Counted from the first letter of the stretch, positions 7,794 to 18,421 are shown. The stretch is 64,000 nucleotides of DNA from WTFY01 sp965205275 (GCA_965205275.1 OZ242168.1:310001-374000); one strand, 5' to 3'. Program-made: numbers and translations. The notes: generated by a model from the letters alone, not told the origin.

Positions 7794-10187
7794 GTGCCGA
7801 TGCCTGAAAACCTGATTCAACTGTTTATCAACGACCAGGAGGTGTATGCCTCAAAAGGCGCTATGCTGATTGAGGTTGCGGATCAGTATGATATCCGTAT
7901 CCCGCGCTTTTGCTATCACAGGAAATTATCGGTTGCTGCAAATTGCCGCATGTGTATGGTTGAAGTCGAGAAGGTCCCCAAGGCATTACCTGCATGCGCA
8001 ACCCCGGTTGCTGAAGGCATGAAGGTATACACTCGCTCACCTGCCGCGCTGGATGCACAGAAAAGCACAATGGAGTTTTTGCTGATCAATCATCCGCTTG
8101 ATTGTCCTGTATGTGATCAGGGGGGAGAATGTGAGTTGCAGGATATTGCCATGGGGTATGGAGAGGATATTTCGCGTTATACAGAAAGGAAGCGTGTGGT
8201 GGTCAACAAGGAACTCGGTCCACTGGTTTCCACCGACATGACGCGCTGTATCCATTGCACACGCTGTGTTCGTTTTGGCAGTGAAATTGCCGGCATTCGT
8301 GAACTGGGTGCGACCGGGCGCGGTGAGTTTATGGAAATCGGTACCTATGTCGAGCGTTCACTCAGTTCTGAGCTGTCAGGGAATGTCATTGATGTGTGTC
8401 CGGTAGGGGCCCTGAATGCCAAGCCTTCACGCATGCAGGCCCGCTCCTGGGAGATGCTGCAATCTTCAGGTGTTGCCCCGCATGACGGGGTGGGTTCCAA
8501 TATTTACATGCACGTGCTTCGTAACAGGGTGATGCGTGTTGTACCCAGGGAAAATGATACCCTGAATGAGGTCTGGATATCCGATCGTGATCGTTTCAGC
8601 TATGAGGGCCTGCATGCGCCCGACCGGACCATGCAGCCCCGAGTCAAGGGTGACCATGGTGGATGGCAGGACAGTGACTGGTCCGGCAGCCTGGACCAGG
8701 TGGCAAGGAGAATCATGCAATATCCGGTGGAGCAAGTAGGCGTACTGGCAGCACCGCACTCCACCCTGGAAGAGCTTTATTTATTACAGAAATTGTTTCG
8801 TCGCCTGAACATCCAGAATATAGACCATCGTGTCAGGCAGACTGACTTTACAGACCAGGAGTCCATGCCCCTGTTTCCCTATCTAGGGCAGACGATTGAA
8901 TCCATAGAACGTAATGACACAATATTTTTAATCGGTTGTGATGTTCGCTTTGAGCAGCCCATGCTTGCACACCGGATGCGCAAGGCCGCTGCCAGGGGTT
9001 GCCAAGTTGTTGCCCTGAATCCCTGCGATTTCGACTTTCTTTTTGCATCGCAGGGTACCTGGAATCTGGCACCACAGCAGTGGCTGTACGCCTTGGCGGA
9101 GATCGCAAAATGTATACCTGGCAATGCGTTGCAGCAGCTTCCACCTGCATTGCGGGAGATTGTCGAGCGGGTATCGATATCCCATTACGCACAACACATT
9201 TTTGACCTATTGAACCGTGCCGAACAGCAGGCCAGTGTTTTTATAGGCGCAATAGCGGAAGCTCACCCGCAGGCCTCTGCATTGCGTGCTATGGGTAACT
9301 TTATCTCCAACCATACCAATACAAATTTTGGAATACTTCCGCAGGCTGGAAATTCGGCGGGCGCCTGGTTGTGTGGCATGCTTCCGCACCGCCTGCCAGC
9401 AGGAGCGCCCAGCCGGAACAGGGGGCTGACCGTTGCTGAAATGCTCGCACAGCCCCGGCAGGTCCTTGTACTGTTTAACCTGGAACCCGAATTTGATTTT
9501 GCGAGTGCACCGGCTGCCGTACAGGCGGTGCAGGAAGCCGAGTTTGTGGTCATGTTTTCCCCTTATGCTACCGAGTCGATGCAGGACTATGCAGACGTGA
9601 TCCTTCCGATTGCCACCTTTGCAGAAACAGAAGGTACATATGTGAATGCAGAAGGGCGCTGGCAGACTGTCAGCAAAGCCGTCGCTCCACCCGGGCAGGC
9701 CCGACCTGCTTGGCGCGTGTTGCGTGTCCTGGCCAACACCCTTGGTTTTGAAGAATTTTCCTATCAGTCCAGCCAGCAGGTTCTTGAAGAAATCAGGGTG
9801 CAGTTCGAGCAGGAAACCACATTCGAGAGCAATCTGTATGAATTAAGGGATGTTAATACACAGGCCACCAGGGGAGGGGTATATCGAGTATCCGGTACAC
9901 CGGTTTATGCGGTGGATAACATCGTTCGACGTGCGGATTCTTTGCAAAAGACCCTGTACGAGCAGCCACCCCATATCGCAATGTGTGAACAACAGGCCCG
10001 TGAGCTTGGGGTCCTGAATGAAAAGAAGGTGCGGGTGATACAGGAAGGGCGGGAGATGATGCTGGAGCTGCGACTTGATGCAGCGTTGCCTATGAGTTGT
10101 GTCTGGATACAGAAAAGCGCACGACACATGGATACTCTGGGAAAGGTTATTGCGCCGGTAGAGATACAAAGGCTTGTTCATGGTTGA
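7794..10187 (+). CDS. nuoG: NADH-quinone oxidoreductase subunit G
   Basis: The 797-residue 75-kDa subunit has a [2Fe-2S] domain with Cys40, Cys51, Cys54 and Cys68, then the N5 site His100/Cys104/Cys107/Cys113 (HPLDCPVCDQGGEC), then the two-cluster segment CIHCTRC...CPVG, and a long molybdopterin-oxidoreductase-like C-terminal region without cofactor chemistry. The start is GTG at 7794; an ATG two codons later (7800) is an alternative. It overlaps nuoH by 14 bp. Confidence 0.95.
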   Translation: MPMPENLIQLFINDQEVYASKGAMLIEVADQYDIRIPRFCYHRKLSVAANCRMCMVEVEKVPKALPACATPVAEGMKVYTRSPAALDAQKSTMEFLLINHPLDCPVCDQGGECELQDIAMGYGEDISRYTERKRVVVNKELGPLVSTDMTRCIHCTRCVRFGSEIAGIRELGATGRGEFMEIGTYVERSLSSELSGNVIDVCPVGALNAKPSRMQARSWEMLQSSGVAPHDGVGSNIYMHVLRNRVMRVVPRENDTLNEVWISDRDRFSYEGLHAPDRTMQPRVKGDHGGWQDSDWSGSLDQVARRIMQYPVEQVGVLAAPHSTLEELYLLQKLFRRLNIQNIDHRVRQTDFTDQESMPLFPYLGQTIESIERNDTIFLIGCDVRFEQPMLAHRMRKAAARGCQVVALNPCDFDFLFASQGTWNLAPQQWLYALAEIAKCIPGNALQQLPPALREIVERVSISHYAQHIFDLLNRAEQQASVFIGAIAEAHPQASALRAMGNFISNHTNTNFGILPQAGNSAGAWLCGMLPHRLPAGAPSRNRGLTVAEMLAQPRQVLVLFNLEPEFDFASAPAAVQAVQEAEFVVMFSPYATESMQDYADVILPIATFAETEGTYVNAEGRWQTVSKAVAPPGQARPAWRVLRVLANTLGFEEFSYQSSQQVLEEIRVQFEQETTFESNLYELRDVNTQATRGGVYRVSGTPVYAVDNIVRRADSLQKTLYEQPPHIAMCEQQARELGVLNEKKVRVIQEGREMMLELRLDAALPMSCVWIQKSARHMDTLGKVIAPVEIQRLVHG

Positions 10188-11244
10188 CTGGTGGCTGAAT
10201 ATTACTGCGCCGGTACCGCCTGTGTTGCTGACAACCGTGTATATATTTGTATTTATCCTGGTGCTGTTTGGCTGTGTAGCCTATGTCACTCTGGCAGAGC
10301 GCAGGGTGATTGGTTTTATGCAGATGCGGGTTGGCCCGAACCGGGTGGGTCCAAAAGGCCTGGGTCAGCCTATAGCTGATGCATTCAAGCTGATGTTCAA
10401 GGAGATGATTCTGCCCGATGATGCAGACCGGTTCCTGTTCCGTCTTGCGCCCCTGTTGTCGATGGCGCCTGCACTCGCCGCCTGGGCGGTGATCCCGTTC
10501 GCCGAACACTGGAACTTCGCCGATATCAATGCAGGATTGTTATATATATTGGCCATGACCTCTTTGGGTGTGTACGGTGTGATCGTTGCAGGCTGGGCCT
10601 CGAACTCCAAATACGCACTGCTGGGCTCCCTGCGCGCGGCAGCACAGATTGTGGCCTACGAAATCGCCATGGGTTTTGCCCTGGTAGGTGTGCTGATGGC
10701 AAGCGGCAGTCTGAATCTTGGTGATATTGTCGGCGCGCAGCAGGGGGGTGTCATGCACTGGTACTGGCTGCCGTTGCTACCATTGTTTGTAACGTATCTG
10801 ATTGCCGGTGTGGCCGAGACGAACCGCGCTCCATTTGATGTAGTAGAGGGTGAGTCTGAAATCGTCGCAGGGTTTCATGTTGAATATTCGGGTATGGGTT
10901 TTGCTTTGTTTTTCATGGCTGAATATGCCAACATTATTTTGATTTCGGCGCTGACTGCACTGTTGTTCCTGGGGGGTTGGCTCAGCCCTCTGGAAGGGAT
11001 TGTTCCTGCGCAGGCATTTCAGTTGCCGTACCTGGGTGCGTTACTGGGTTCGGGTCCACATTGGATTATTGCCAAGACCTGCTTTTTTATTTTTTGTTTT
11101 TTGTGGTTTCGTGCCACCTTCCCCCGCTATCGCTACGATCAGATTATGCGGCTGGGCTGGAAAGTCCTGTTGCCTTTGACATTAATCTGGATTTTTGTCG
11201 AAGGCGTTCTGCTTTATATGCAGGTTCCACCCTGGTTCGATTAG
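10174..11244 (+). CDS. nuoH: NADH-quinone oxidoreductase subunit H
   Basis: The 356-residue membrane subunit has about eight hydrophobic helices and joins the peripheral and membrane arms. The first loop signature ERRVIGFMQMRVGPNRVGP and the GVAETNRAPFDVVEGESEIVAG loop, which lines the quinone chamber, are intact. A second ATG lies two codons downstream (10180). The gene begins within the end of nuoG. Confidence 0.96.
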   Translation: MFMVDWWLNITAPVPPVLLTTVYIFVFILVLFGCVAYVTLAERRVIGFMQMRVGPNRVGPKGLGQPIADAFKLMFKEMILPDDADRFLFRLAPLLSMAPALAAWAVIPFAEHWNFADINAGLLYILAMTSLGVYGVIVAGWASNSKYALLGSLRAAAQIVAYEIAMGFALVGVLMASGSLNLGDIVGAQQGGVMHWYWLPLLPLFVTYLIAGVAETNRAPFDVVEGESEIVAGFHVEYSGMGFALFFMAEYANIILISALTALLFLGGWLSPLEGIVPAQAFQLPYLGALLGSGPHWIIAKTCFFIFCFLWFRATFPRYRYDQIMRLGWKVLLPLTLIWIFVEGVLLYMQVPPWFD

Positions 11245-11254
11245 GCAGGTACAG

Positions 11255-11743
11255 ATGATCAGTATAAAAAACATCATTCGCAGTTTCACTTTATGGGAGC
11301 TTCTGAGAGGCCTGCGCCTGACAGGTCAGCATTTTGTGTCCAGGAAATGTACTGTCCAGTATCCGGAAGAAAAGACTCCGCAGTCTCCCCGATTCCGGGG
11401 TTTACATGCATTGCGCAGGTATCCGGACGGAGAGGAACGCTGTATCGGTTGCAAGTTGTGTGAGGCGGTTTGTCCTGCACTGGCCATCACGATGGATACA
11501 GAAGAGCGTGAAGATGGAAGTCGCCGAACTACCCGTTATGACATCGATTTGTTTAAATGCGTCTACTGCGGATTTTGTGAAGAGGCCTGCCCGGTGGATG
11601 CCATTGTGGAAACCCGGGTATTTGAGTATGCATTTTTTGAACGAGGCGATCAGGTGATGACCAAGGAAATGTTGCTCAAGGTGGGCAGGGAACACGAACC
11701 CCAGATTTCTGCCGACCGGCAGGCCAAGACACTCAATCACTGA
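11255..11743 (+). CDS. nuoI: NADH-quinone oxidoreductase subunit I
   Basis: The product is a 162-residue ferredoxin-like subunit with two [4Fe-4S] motifs (N6a/N6b): CIGCKLCEAVCP and CVYCGFCEEACP. The frame extends 20 codons upstream into nuoH, but the ATG at 11255 matches the family start (MISIKN) and length. It passes electrons from NuoG to NuoB. Confidence 0.96.
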   Translation: MISIKNIIRSFTLWELLRGLRLTGQHFVSRKCTVQYPEEKTPQSPRFRGLHALRRYPDGEERCIGCKLCEAVCPALAITMDTEEREDGSRRTTRYDIDLFKCVYCGFCEEACPVDAIVETRVFEYAFFERGDQVMTKEMLLKVGREHEPQISADRQAKTLNH

Positions 11744-11753
11744 GCCCGTAAAA

Positions 11754-12341
11754 ATGTTGATACAAAGTGCTGTTTTTTACTTTTTCGCGACAGTTCTGGT
11801 GATGTCGGCGCTTGCCATGATTACGGTTCGTAATCCTGTACATGCAGTCTTGTTTCTGGTGCTGGTATTTTTCACCAGTGCTGCAATCTGGCTATTACTG
11901 GAAGCGGAATTTCTAGGGATCACTTTGGTGCTGGTCTATGTTGGCGCAGTAATGGTGCTGTTTTTGTTTGTCGTAATGATGCTGGATATCAACCTTGCCA
12001 AAATGCGCGCAGGGTTTACCCGGTATCTGCCGGTAGGGCTTGTGGTCGGGGTCGTCATGGCTGCTGAAATGATCGTGATATTGAGTAACCCGGCATTTGA
12101 TCTGCAAAAACCCCAGTTAAAGGCAGCGGACTACAGTAATACCCAGGAACTGGGTGAGCTTTTGTTTACCGACTATATATACCCGTTTGAAATTGCAGGG
12201 GTCATCTTGCTGGTGGCTATTGTTGCGGCCATTACATTGACCATGCGCAAACGCATTCATGCAAAGAGGCAGAGTCCCGCAAAGCAGATCAGTGCAGACA
12301 GAAAAGACCGGGTACGTTTGATTTCCATAAATAGGGAATGA
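11754..12341 (+). CDS. nuoJ: NADH-quinone oxidoreductase subunit J
   Basis: This 195-residue membrane subunit has five predicted hydrophobic helices. The conserved GITLVLVYVGAVMVLFLFVVM segment in helix 3, which contains the pi-bulge region tied to coupling, is present. The C-terminal tail is basic. Its stop overlaps the upstream extension of nuoK. Confidence 0.94.
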   Translation: MLIQSAVFYFFATVLVMSALAMITVRNPVHAVLFLVLVFFTSAAIWLLLEAEFLGITLVLVYVGAVMVLFLFVVMMLDINLAKMRAGFTRYLPVGLVVGVVMAAEMIVILSNPAFDLQKPQLKAADYSNTQELGELLFTDYIYPFEIAGVILLVAIVAAITLTMRKRIHAKRQSPAKQISADRKDRVRLISINRE

Positions 12342-12373
12342 GTTGCTTTGACAGACAGAAGATAAAAGCCACC

Positions 12374-12679
12374 ATGATTACCTTGACACATTTCCTTGCG
12401 CTTGGCGCTATTCTTTTCTCTATTGGGGTGGCCGGTATTTTTCTGAACAGGAAAAATGTAATTCTCCTGCTAATGGCGATCGAATTGATGTTGCTGGCTG
12501 TAAATATGAATTTTATTGCTTTTTCCCATTACCTAGATGATCTGTCCGGCCAGGTTTTTGTGTTTTTTATTCTTACGGTATCGGCAGCAGAAGCGGCCAT
12601 TGGTTTGGCAATTCTGGTCGTACTGTATCGCAATCGCCAGACGATCAATGTACAGGATATTGACAGCCTGAAAGGCTAG
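12374..12679 (+). CDS. nuoK: NADH-quinone oxidoreductase subunit K
   Basis: The 101-residue, three-helix antiporter-like subunit carries the conserved membrane glutamates in LLMAIELMLLAVN and SAAEAAIGLAI, both needed for proton transfer in the family. The open frame begins 12 codons earlier, but the ATG at 12374 (MITLTHFL) gives the standard start and length. Confidence 0.95.
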   Translation: MITLTHFLALGAILFSIGVAGIFLNRKNVILLLMAIELMLLAVNMNFIAFSHYLDDLSGQVFVFFILTVSAAEAAIGLAILVVLYRNRQTINVQDIDSLKG

Positions 12680-12694
12680 GCCCGCTACAAACCA

Positions 12695-14640
12695 GTGAAA
12701 ACACTTTGCTTGATAATTGTTTTGGCACCCTTGGCGGGGGGGTTGCTAGCCGGCCTGTTTGGCCAGCGTATCGGGCGCGCGGGTGCGCATAGGGTAACGA
12801 TTACAGGGGTACTGCTGTCGTTCGTTCTGAGTCTGGTTGTATTCAGGGAAGTCATTTTTGGCCAGGCAGCATCAACCTCGATTGAGGTATATCAATGGCT
12901 CAGTCTCGGAAGCCTGGTATTTGAAGTCGGTTTTCTGATTGACCCGTTGACGGTTACCATGATGATCGTAGTGACATTTGTATCCCTGATGGTGCATATC
13001 TACACTATTGGGTACATGCATGACGATCCTGGCTACCAGCGTTTCTTTTCCTATATTTCCTTGTTCACCTTTTCAATGCTGATGCTGGTTATGGCAAACA
13101 ATTTCCTGCAGCTGTTTTTTGGCTGGGAAGCCGTGGGTTTGATCTCCTATCTGCTGATTGGTTTCTGGTACACCAGGGAATCTGCAATTTTTGCAAGCCT
13201 GAAAGCATTTCTCGTCAACCGGGTAGGGGACTTTGGATTTTTGCTAGGCATTGCTGCCATTCTGGCAGTTTTCAACAGCCTGGATTACCAGACTGTCTTC
13301 AGTCAGGTATCAGACGTTTCCGAACAAACCCTTGCGATTACCGAAAATGTGCATTGGCCGGCCATGACGGCAATCTGTTTATTGCTGTTTGTAGGTGCAA
13401 TGGGTAAATCTGCACAGGTTCCCCTGCATGTATGGCTGCCTGATTCCATGGAAGGTCCGACCCCGATCTCTGCGCTTATTCATGCCGCCACGATGGTGAC
13501 TGCCGGTATCTTTATGGTGGCACGTATGTCACCCCTGTTTGAATCAAGCGACATCGCCCTTTCAGTAGTCCTTGTGATCGGTGCCCTGACCGCATTTTTT
13601 ATGGGCCTGGTGGGCATTGTGCAGAACGATATAAAAGAGTGGTGGCCTATTCAACGTTATCACAACTGGGTTACATGACGGTTGCCCTAGGGGCTTCTGC
13701 CTATTCCATTGCAATTTTTCATTTGTTCACGCATGCATTTTTCAAGGCGCTGTTATTTCTGGCAGCAGGTTCCGTGATCGTGGCTCTACACCACGAACAG
13801 GATATGCGCAACATGGGTGGCTTGCGTAAACGGATGCCCATCACGTACTGGACTGCATTGATGGGCACACTGGCATTGGTCGGGTTTCCGGGCTTTTCCG
13901 GGTTCTTTTCAAAGGATGCCATCATAGAGGCAGTACGTCATTCCCACCTGCCGGGTGCAGGCTTCGCCTATGTACTGGTGTTGGCGGGCGTGTTTGTCAC
14001 CGCATTTTATTCGTTCCGATTGTTATTTCTTGTCTTCCATGGAAAGAGCAGGATGAGTGTCGAGGCGAAAGAGCATGTCAGGGAGTCGCCCCGAGTCATT
14101 ACTGTGCCATTAATTTTGCTGGCAATCCCTTCAGTGTTTGCAGGATTGTTCATTGGCCAATTCGTGTTTGGAAATTATTTTGCTGAAAGTCTGACTGTCT
14201 CAGACCAGCACGGTGCAGTTGCTGAACTTCAATCCCATTATCAAGGGCTGGTGCCATTTGTGTTACACAGCTTTCAGGGCACAGCGGTGTGGCTGGTGCT
14301 GGCAGGAATATTCTGTGCCTGCTGGGTATATTTGTGGCAGCCACAGCTGGCAGAACAGGGTAAGCAGAAACTGGGTGTTTTGCATAAAGTGCTGCTGCAC
14401 AAGTATGGCTTTGATGAACTCTATCAAAGGCTATTTGCCGGTGGCATCCGCAGGGCCGGATCTTTTTGTGACTCGTTTGGTGATCGTTTGGTGATTGACG
14501 GGCTGGTTGTAAACGGTTTTGCCAAAGCGGTGAACTGGTGTTCGTTAAGGGTGCGTAACGTACAGTCCGGCTACCTGTATCACTACGCCTTCACAATGAT
14601 CATCGGCCTGCTTATCCTGCTCGGCATTCATTATTTGTAA
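12695..14640 (+). pseudogene. nuoL: NADH-quinone oxidoreductase subunit L, split by a 1-nt frameshift
   Basis: NuoL is the distal proton-pumping subunit with its long lateral helix. The sequence is in two frames: 12695-13678 covers residues 1 to about 313 and runs off into EWWPIQRYHNWVT, while the downstream frame resumes with VVAYSTLSQLGYMTVALG and runs to 14640. Families read GIVQNDIKRVVAYSTLSQLGY across the break. Adding one A to the A-run at 13633-13636 restores IKRVVAYST and an unbroken protein of about 648 aa. Every other part, including the C-terminal end, is intact and no other decay is seen, so a sequencing or assembly error or a very recent mutation is likely. Confidence 0.9.
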
Positions 14641-14648
14641 TCGAAGAT

Positions 14649-16160
14649 ATGCTTGCCTCACTTCCTCTGCTGAGTATTTTGATCTGGCTGCCGATATGCG
14701 GGGGTCTGCTGGTAATTTTAGCGAAAAAGGTTTCGGTGCATGCAGTACGGGGGCTGGCCCTGCTCATTGCGCTGGCAACCTTTATAGCAAGCATCGGGCT
14801 GCTGAATGGTTTTGATGCTCAGCGTTATGCCATGCAGTTCAGTGAGCACATTCCCTGGATTCAGGTTTTTGATGTGTATTACTCGCTTGGTGTTGATGGG
14901 ATCTCGATACCGCTGATTCTACTTACAACTGTCATTACAGTTCTGGTAATAATTGCCGGCTGGGAAATCGCATCCGGGCGCATGGCCGAATACTTTGCTT
15001 CATTCCTGATTCTGGAGGGCTTGATGATTGGCGTGTTTTGCGCCCTGGATGCCATCCTCTTTTATATATTCTTTGAGGGCATGCTGATTCCGATGTTTTT
15101 GATCATTGGGATATGGGGTGGGCCAAACAGGGTGTATGCGACGATCAAGTTCTTTTTATACACTTTTCTGGGTTCGGTGTTCCTGCTCATTGCACTTGTC
15201 TACCTTTATCTGCAGGCCGGAACATTTGAGATTGCACAATGGCAGCAGTTTCATCTGACTGCCCGTGAGCAATACTTTTTGTTCCTGGCATTCCTGATTG
15301 CGTTTGCAGTAAAGGTACCCATGTGGCCTGTGCATACCTGGTTACCGGATGCCCACGTGGAGGCACCAACCGGAGGCTCGGTGGTACTGGCGGCCATCAT
15401 GCTGAAAGTAGGCGCCTATGGATTTTTGCGTTTCAGTATTCCCATTACATCGTATGCCAGCGATCAACTGGCCATTGTCATCATCGCAATTTCGCTCATT
15501 GCCATTGTCTACATTGGGCTGGTTGCCTTGGCTCAGCGTGACATGAAAAAACTGATTGCCTATTCATCGATCGCGCATATGGGTTTTGTCACACTTGGCT
15601 TCTTTGTGATTTTTGCGCTGTTTACCAAGACTGGCGCTTTTGCAGAACTGGCCCTGCAGGGTGGCGTGGTACAAATGATTTCACATGGCTTTACATCGGG
15701 TGCCATGTTTCTGTGCGTAGGGGTTTTGTATGACCGCATGCACAGCAGACAGATTGCAGATTACGGAGGTGTTGTGAACAGCATGCCGATGTTCGCGGCT
15801 TTTTTTGTAGTGTTTGCAATGGCCAATGTCGGCTTGCCGGGAACCTCGGGGTTTGTCGGAGAGTTTATGGTGATTCTGGCAAGTTTTAAGGCTAACGTAT
15901 GGTATGCCTTTCTTGCAGCATTGACCCTGATCCTGGGCGCTGCATACACACTCTGGATGATAAAGCGTGTGGTATTCGGGGTCCCCCTAAACGAACAGGT
16001 GGCAGCCTTGACAGATTTGAACCCCAGGGAGTTTATCTGTTTGCTGGCTTTGACCCTGCCGATACTCTGGATCGGTCTGTGGCCAGCGCCACTGATTGAA
16101 ATCATGGATGCATCTGTGGCTCATTTACTGCAACAGGCGCAACTGACAAACCTCAGGTAA
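14649..16160 (+). CDS. nuoM: NADH-quinone oxidoreductase subunit M
   Basis: The 503-residue antiporter-like membrane subunit has the usual 14 hydrophobic helices. Key segments include the conserved glutamate region FFEGMLIPMFLIIGIWGG, the lysine-containing KVPMWPVHTWLPDAHVEAPT and MKKLIAYSSIAHMGFV. It starts 8 bp after the nuoL stop, and its intactness makes loss of complex I in this organism less likely. Confidence 0.96.
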   Translation: MLASLPLLSILIWLPICGGLLVILAKKVSVHAVRGLALLIALATFIASIGLLNGFDAQRYAMQFSEHIPWIQVFDVYYSLGVDGISIPLILLTTVITVLVIIAGWEIASGRMAEYFASFLILEGLMIGVFCALDAILFYIFFEGMLIPMFLIIGIWGGPNRVYATIKFFLYTFLGSVFLLIALVYLYLQAGTFEIAQWQQFHLTAREQYFLFLAFLIAFAVKVPMWPVHTWLPDAHVEAPTGGSVVLAAIMLKVGAYGFLRFSIPITSYASDQLAIVIIAISLIAIVYIGLVALAQRDMKKLIAYSSIAHMGFVTLGFFVIFALFTKTGAFAELALQGGVVQMISHGFTSGAMFLCVGVLYDRMHSRQIADYGGVVNSMPMFAAFFVVFAMANVGLPGTSGFVGEFMVILASFKANVWYAFLAALTLILGAAYTLWMIKRVVFGVPLNEQVAALTDLNPREFICLLALTLPILWIGLWPAPLIEIMDASVAHLLQQAQLTNLR

Positions 16161-16165
16161 CCATC

Positions 16166-17602
16166 ATGGACAGTTTAAGTGCAGATATGCTTCTTGCATT
16201 GCCGGAAATGGCTCTTCTGGCTGCAGCTTTAACGGTGTTGCTGATCGGTCTGTATGCAGGCAGAGCCAGTGAAGCGCTTACGTACTGGTTGAGTCTGGCT
16301 ACGCTAATCACCATTGCAGTGCTGGTTTATTCCGTATCTGTGCACTCAAGATCATTTGCGTTCGAGAATATGTATATCAGTGATCCACTGGCCGGGGCTA
16401 TCAAGCTGTTTGCATGTGTGACCATGGTAGCTGTATTCATATACGCACGCCCTTATTTGCAACAGCGTGCATATGCCCGTGCGGAGTTTTATATTCTGGG
16501 ACTGTTTGCCACCCTGGGTACCCTGGTGATGGCATCGGCGCATAATTTTGTGTTGATCTACCTGGGATTGGAGCTGTTGTCTTTATGTTTATATGCCCTT
16601 GTTGCTTTTGTGCGGAATTCCAATGATGCTTCGGAAGCGGCCATTAAATATTTTGTACTCGGTGCCATTGCATCTGGAATGCTGCTTTACGGCATGTCAA
16701 TTCTATACGGATTGACTGGAAGCCTGGACCTGGCCGAGATCAATACCTATCTTGTAAATACAGGTACAGACAGTGTTGCCCTGGTATTCGCATTAGCTTT
16801 TATTGTGGTAGGTCTGGCTTTCAAATTTGGTGCAGTTCCTTTCCATATGTGGGTGCCGGACGTCTATCAGGGAGCGCCTACAGCGATTACACTTTTTATT
16901 GCTACTATGCCGAAACTTGCGGCATTTGTAATGGCCATTCGCCTGTTGAGTAATGGCTTGCAGGAATTGTTAACAGACTGGCAGCAGATGTTGATAATTT
17001 TAACGGTGTTATCAGTAGTGTTTGGAAATATCATTGCGATTGCACAAAGCAATATAAAACGTATGCTGGCGTATTCGGCCATATCCCATGTTGGCTTTAT
17101 ATTATTGGGGATACTGTCAGGCTCAGGCTTTGGCTATGCAGCAGCACTTTTCTATACGGTAATTTATGTGTTGATGGCTGCCGGGACTTTTGGTGTATTG
17201 ATATTGCTTGGTGATGAAGGCAGGGAAATGGACCGGCTTGTGGATCTGAAAGGTCTGGGTAAACGCAATCCATGGTTTGCCCTGATTATGTTGCTGTTTA
17301 TGTTTTCCATGGCCGGCGTTCCATTGACGGTCGGTTTTTACGCCAAGCTGTACATTTTACAAAGCTTGGTTCATGACGGCATGCTGTGGATGGCGATACT
17401 TGCGCTTGTGATGTCTGTTATTGGCGCGTTTTATTATTTACGCGTAGTGAAATACATGTACTTCGACGATGCGGATGTCAGGTTCCATATACAGCGTTCA
17501 GTCTTGGCACAAACGGTGTTATCGGTCAATGGGTTGCTGATTATGGCATTGTTCATTTTTCCTAATGCGCTGCTCAACTACTGTATGCAGGTACTGAATT
17601 AA
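16166..17602 (+). CDS. nuoN: NADH-quinone oxidoreductase subunit N
   Basis: The 478-residue antiporter-like subunit ends the operon. Recognisable segments are GLELLSLCLYALVAF, KFGAVPFHMWVPDVYQGAPT and IKRMLAYSAISHVGFI, with the conserved membrane Glu and Lys residues. It follows nuoM by 5 bp. No strong terminator follows at once. Confidence 0.96.
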   Translation: MDSLSADMLLALPEMALLAAALTVLLIGLYAGRASEALTYWLSLATLITIAVLVYSVSVHSRSFAFENMYISDPLAGAIKLFACVTMVAVFIYARPYLQQRAYARAEFYILGLFATLGTLVMASAHNFVLIYLGLELLSLCLYALVAFVRNSNDASEAAIKYFVLGAIASGMLLYGMSILYGLTGSLDLAEINTYLVNTGTDSVALVFALAFIVVGLAFKFGAVPFHMWVPDVYQGAPTAITLFIATMPKLAAFVMAIRLLSNGLQELLTDWQQMLIILTVLSVVFGNIIAIAQSNIKRMLAYSAISHVGFILLGILSGSGFGYAAALFYTVIYVLMAAGTFGVLILLGDEGREMDRLVDLKGLGKRNPWFALIMLLFMFSMAGVPLTVGFYAKLYILQSLVHDGMLWMAILALVMSVIGAFYYLRVVKYMYFDDADVRFHIQRSVLAQTVLSVNGLLIMALFIFPNALLNYCMQVLN

Positions 17603-18304
17603 GTAATGCCACCGGGGTTGCTGGCTGGAGTACAGGTTCAAAAACGTACTTCCTGCGAGGAGGAACAAAGGGAATGCAGTGTTAGCATAAGATACAGGGT
17701 ACAAGGGTTCTATAGGACTGGCAGGCATGTGATCGACCCTGCCATGAACAATACGATTGTACAGCACCGGTTGCAGGTGTTTGAATGCCGGGAGAGACAT
17801 GGTTTGGTTGAACTCTGACCATTCACAGGCCGGTCCGCAGCACCCTGTACCACTTGAAACACTCAGGAGTTATCTGCGCATCCTGGAAGTCATCGCCTTG
17901 TGCAAGTCCCTTGCCTGGCCTGAGCAGGGTTTTCCGTAAGTTGGCTCTGGCAAGCAGAAAAGTGGACTCTTAACTATCCTGTCCGGTGGGATTCTGGAGG
18001 CCTGATGAATGACCACCTTGCGGGCCTGCCCATCATAATCTGTATGGGAATACGGTTCACTGGACTCAATTTCATAGCGGTCCTGCTTGTATTCGGCTCT
18101 TCCTGGGCAATATCGACCCGCCTGTATGGAATTGTGGAATTCATATTCATCTTGGCAGACCCAGGACTCAGTTCACCGGCATCGACCCGGGAAAATCAGG
18201 ATGACTTGACAGTCCGCGTAGGAAAAACCGGGGCTTTCCGTGCGCAATATTTCCTACCCGGGCGAAAAAGAGTTAAATCGTACCAAGCTTTATGCCTTAT
18301 ATGC
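17603..18304. other. Gene-free stretch between nuoN and tRNA-fMet
   Basis: About 700 bp hold only short open frames on both strands, with poor starts and no recognisable motifs. An inverted repeat GTAGGAAA/TTTCCTAC at about 18218-18255 is the only structure I can point to. It could be decayed coding DNA. Confidence 0.4.
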
Positions 18305-18333
18305 TTGAGATATGCAGGTCGAGTCAGTACACT
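18305..18333 (+). promoter_or_regulatory. Promoter of tRNA-fMet
   Basis: TTGAGA at 18305-18310 and TACACT at 18328-18333 are separated by exactly 17 bp, and the -10 lies 12 bp before the first tRNA base. The sequence after the -10 is GC-rich (CGCATGC), as expected for a growth-rate-controlled tRNA promoter. Confidence 0.65.
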
Positions 18334-18344
18334 CGCATGCCTGA

Positions 18345-18421
18345 TGCGGGGTGGAGCAGTCTGGAAGCTCGTCGGGCTCATAACCCGAAGGTCGCAGGTT
18401 CAAATCCTGCCCCCGCTACCA
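18345..18421 (+). tRNA. Initiator tRNA-Met (CAT anticodon)
   Basis: The 77-nt gene folds as a cloverleaf with encoded CCA. The anticodon loop is CTCATAA and the anticodon stem has the three consecutive G:C pairs (GGG/CCC) typical of initiators. Bases 1 and 72 are T and T, so the first acceptor pair is missing, the other initiator mark. In many gammaproteobacteria this gene sits close to rimP-nusA; here 12.5 kb of other DNA lies between. Confidence 0.95.

Noticed and set aside
13621..13660. Programmed ribosomal frameshift in nuoL
   Set aside because: The site lacks a classical slippery heptamer and no relative is known to me to use one here; a missing base is simpler.
17606..17939. Small genes after nuoN
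   Set aside because: The short frames overlap on both strands and have no ribosome sites or recognisable motifs.
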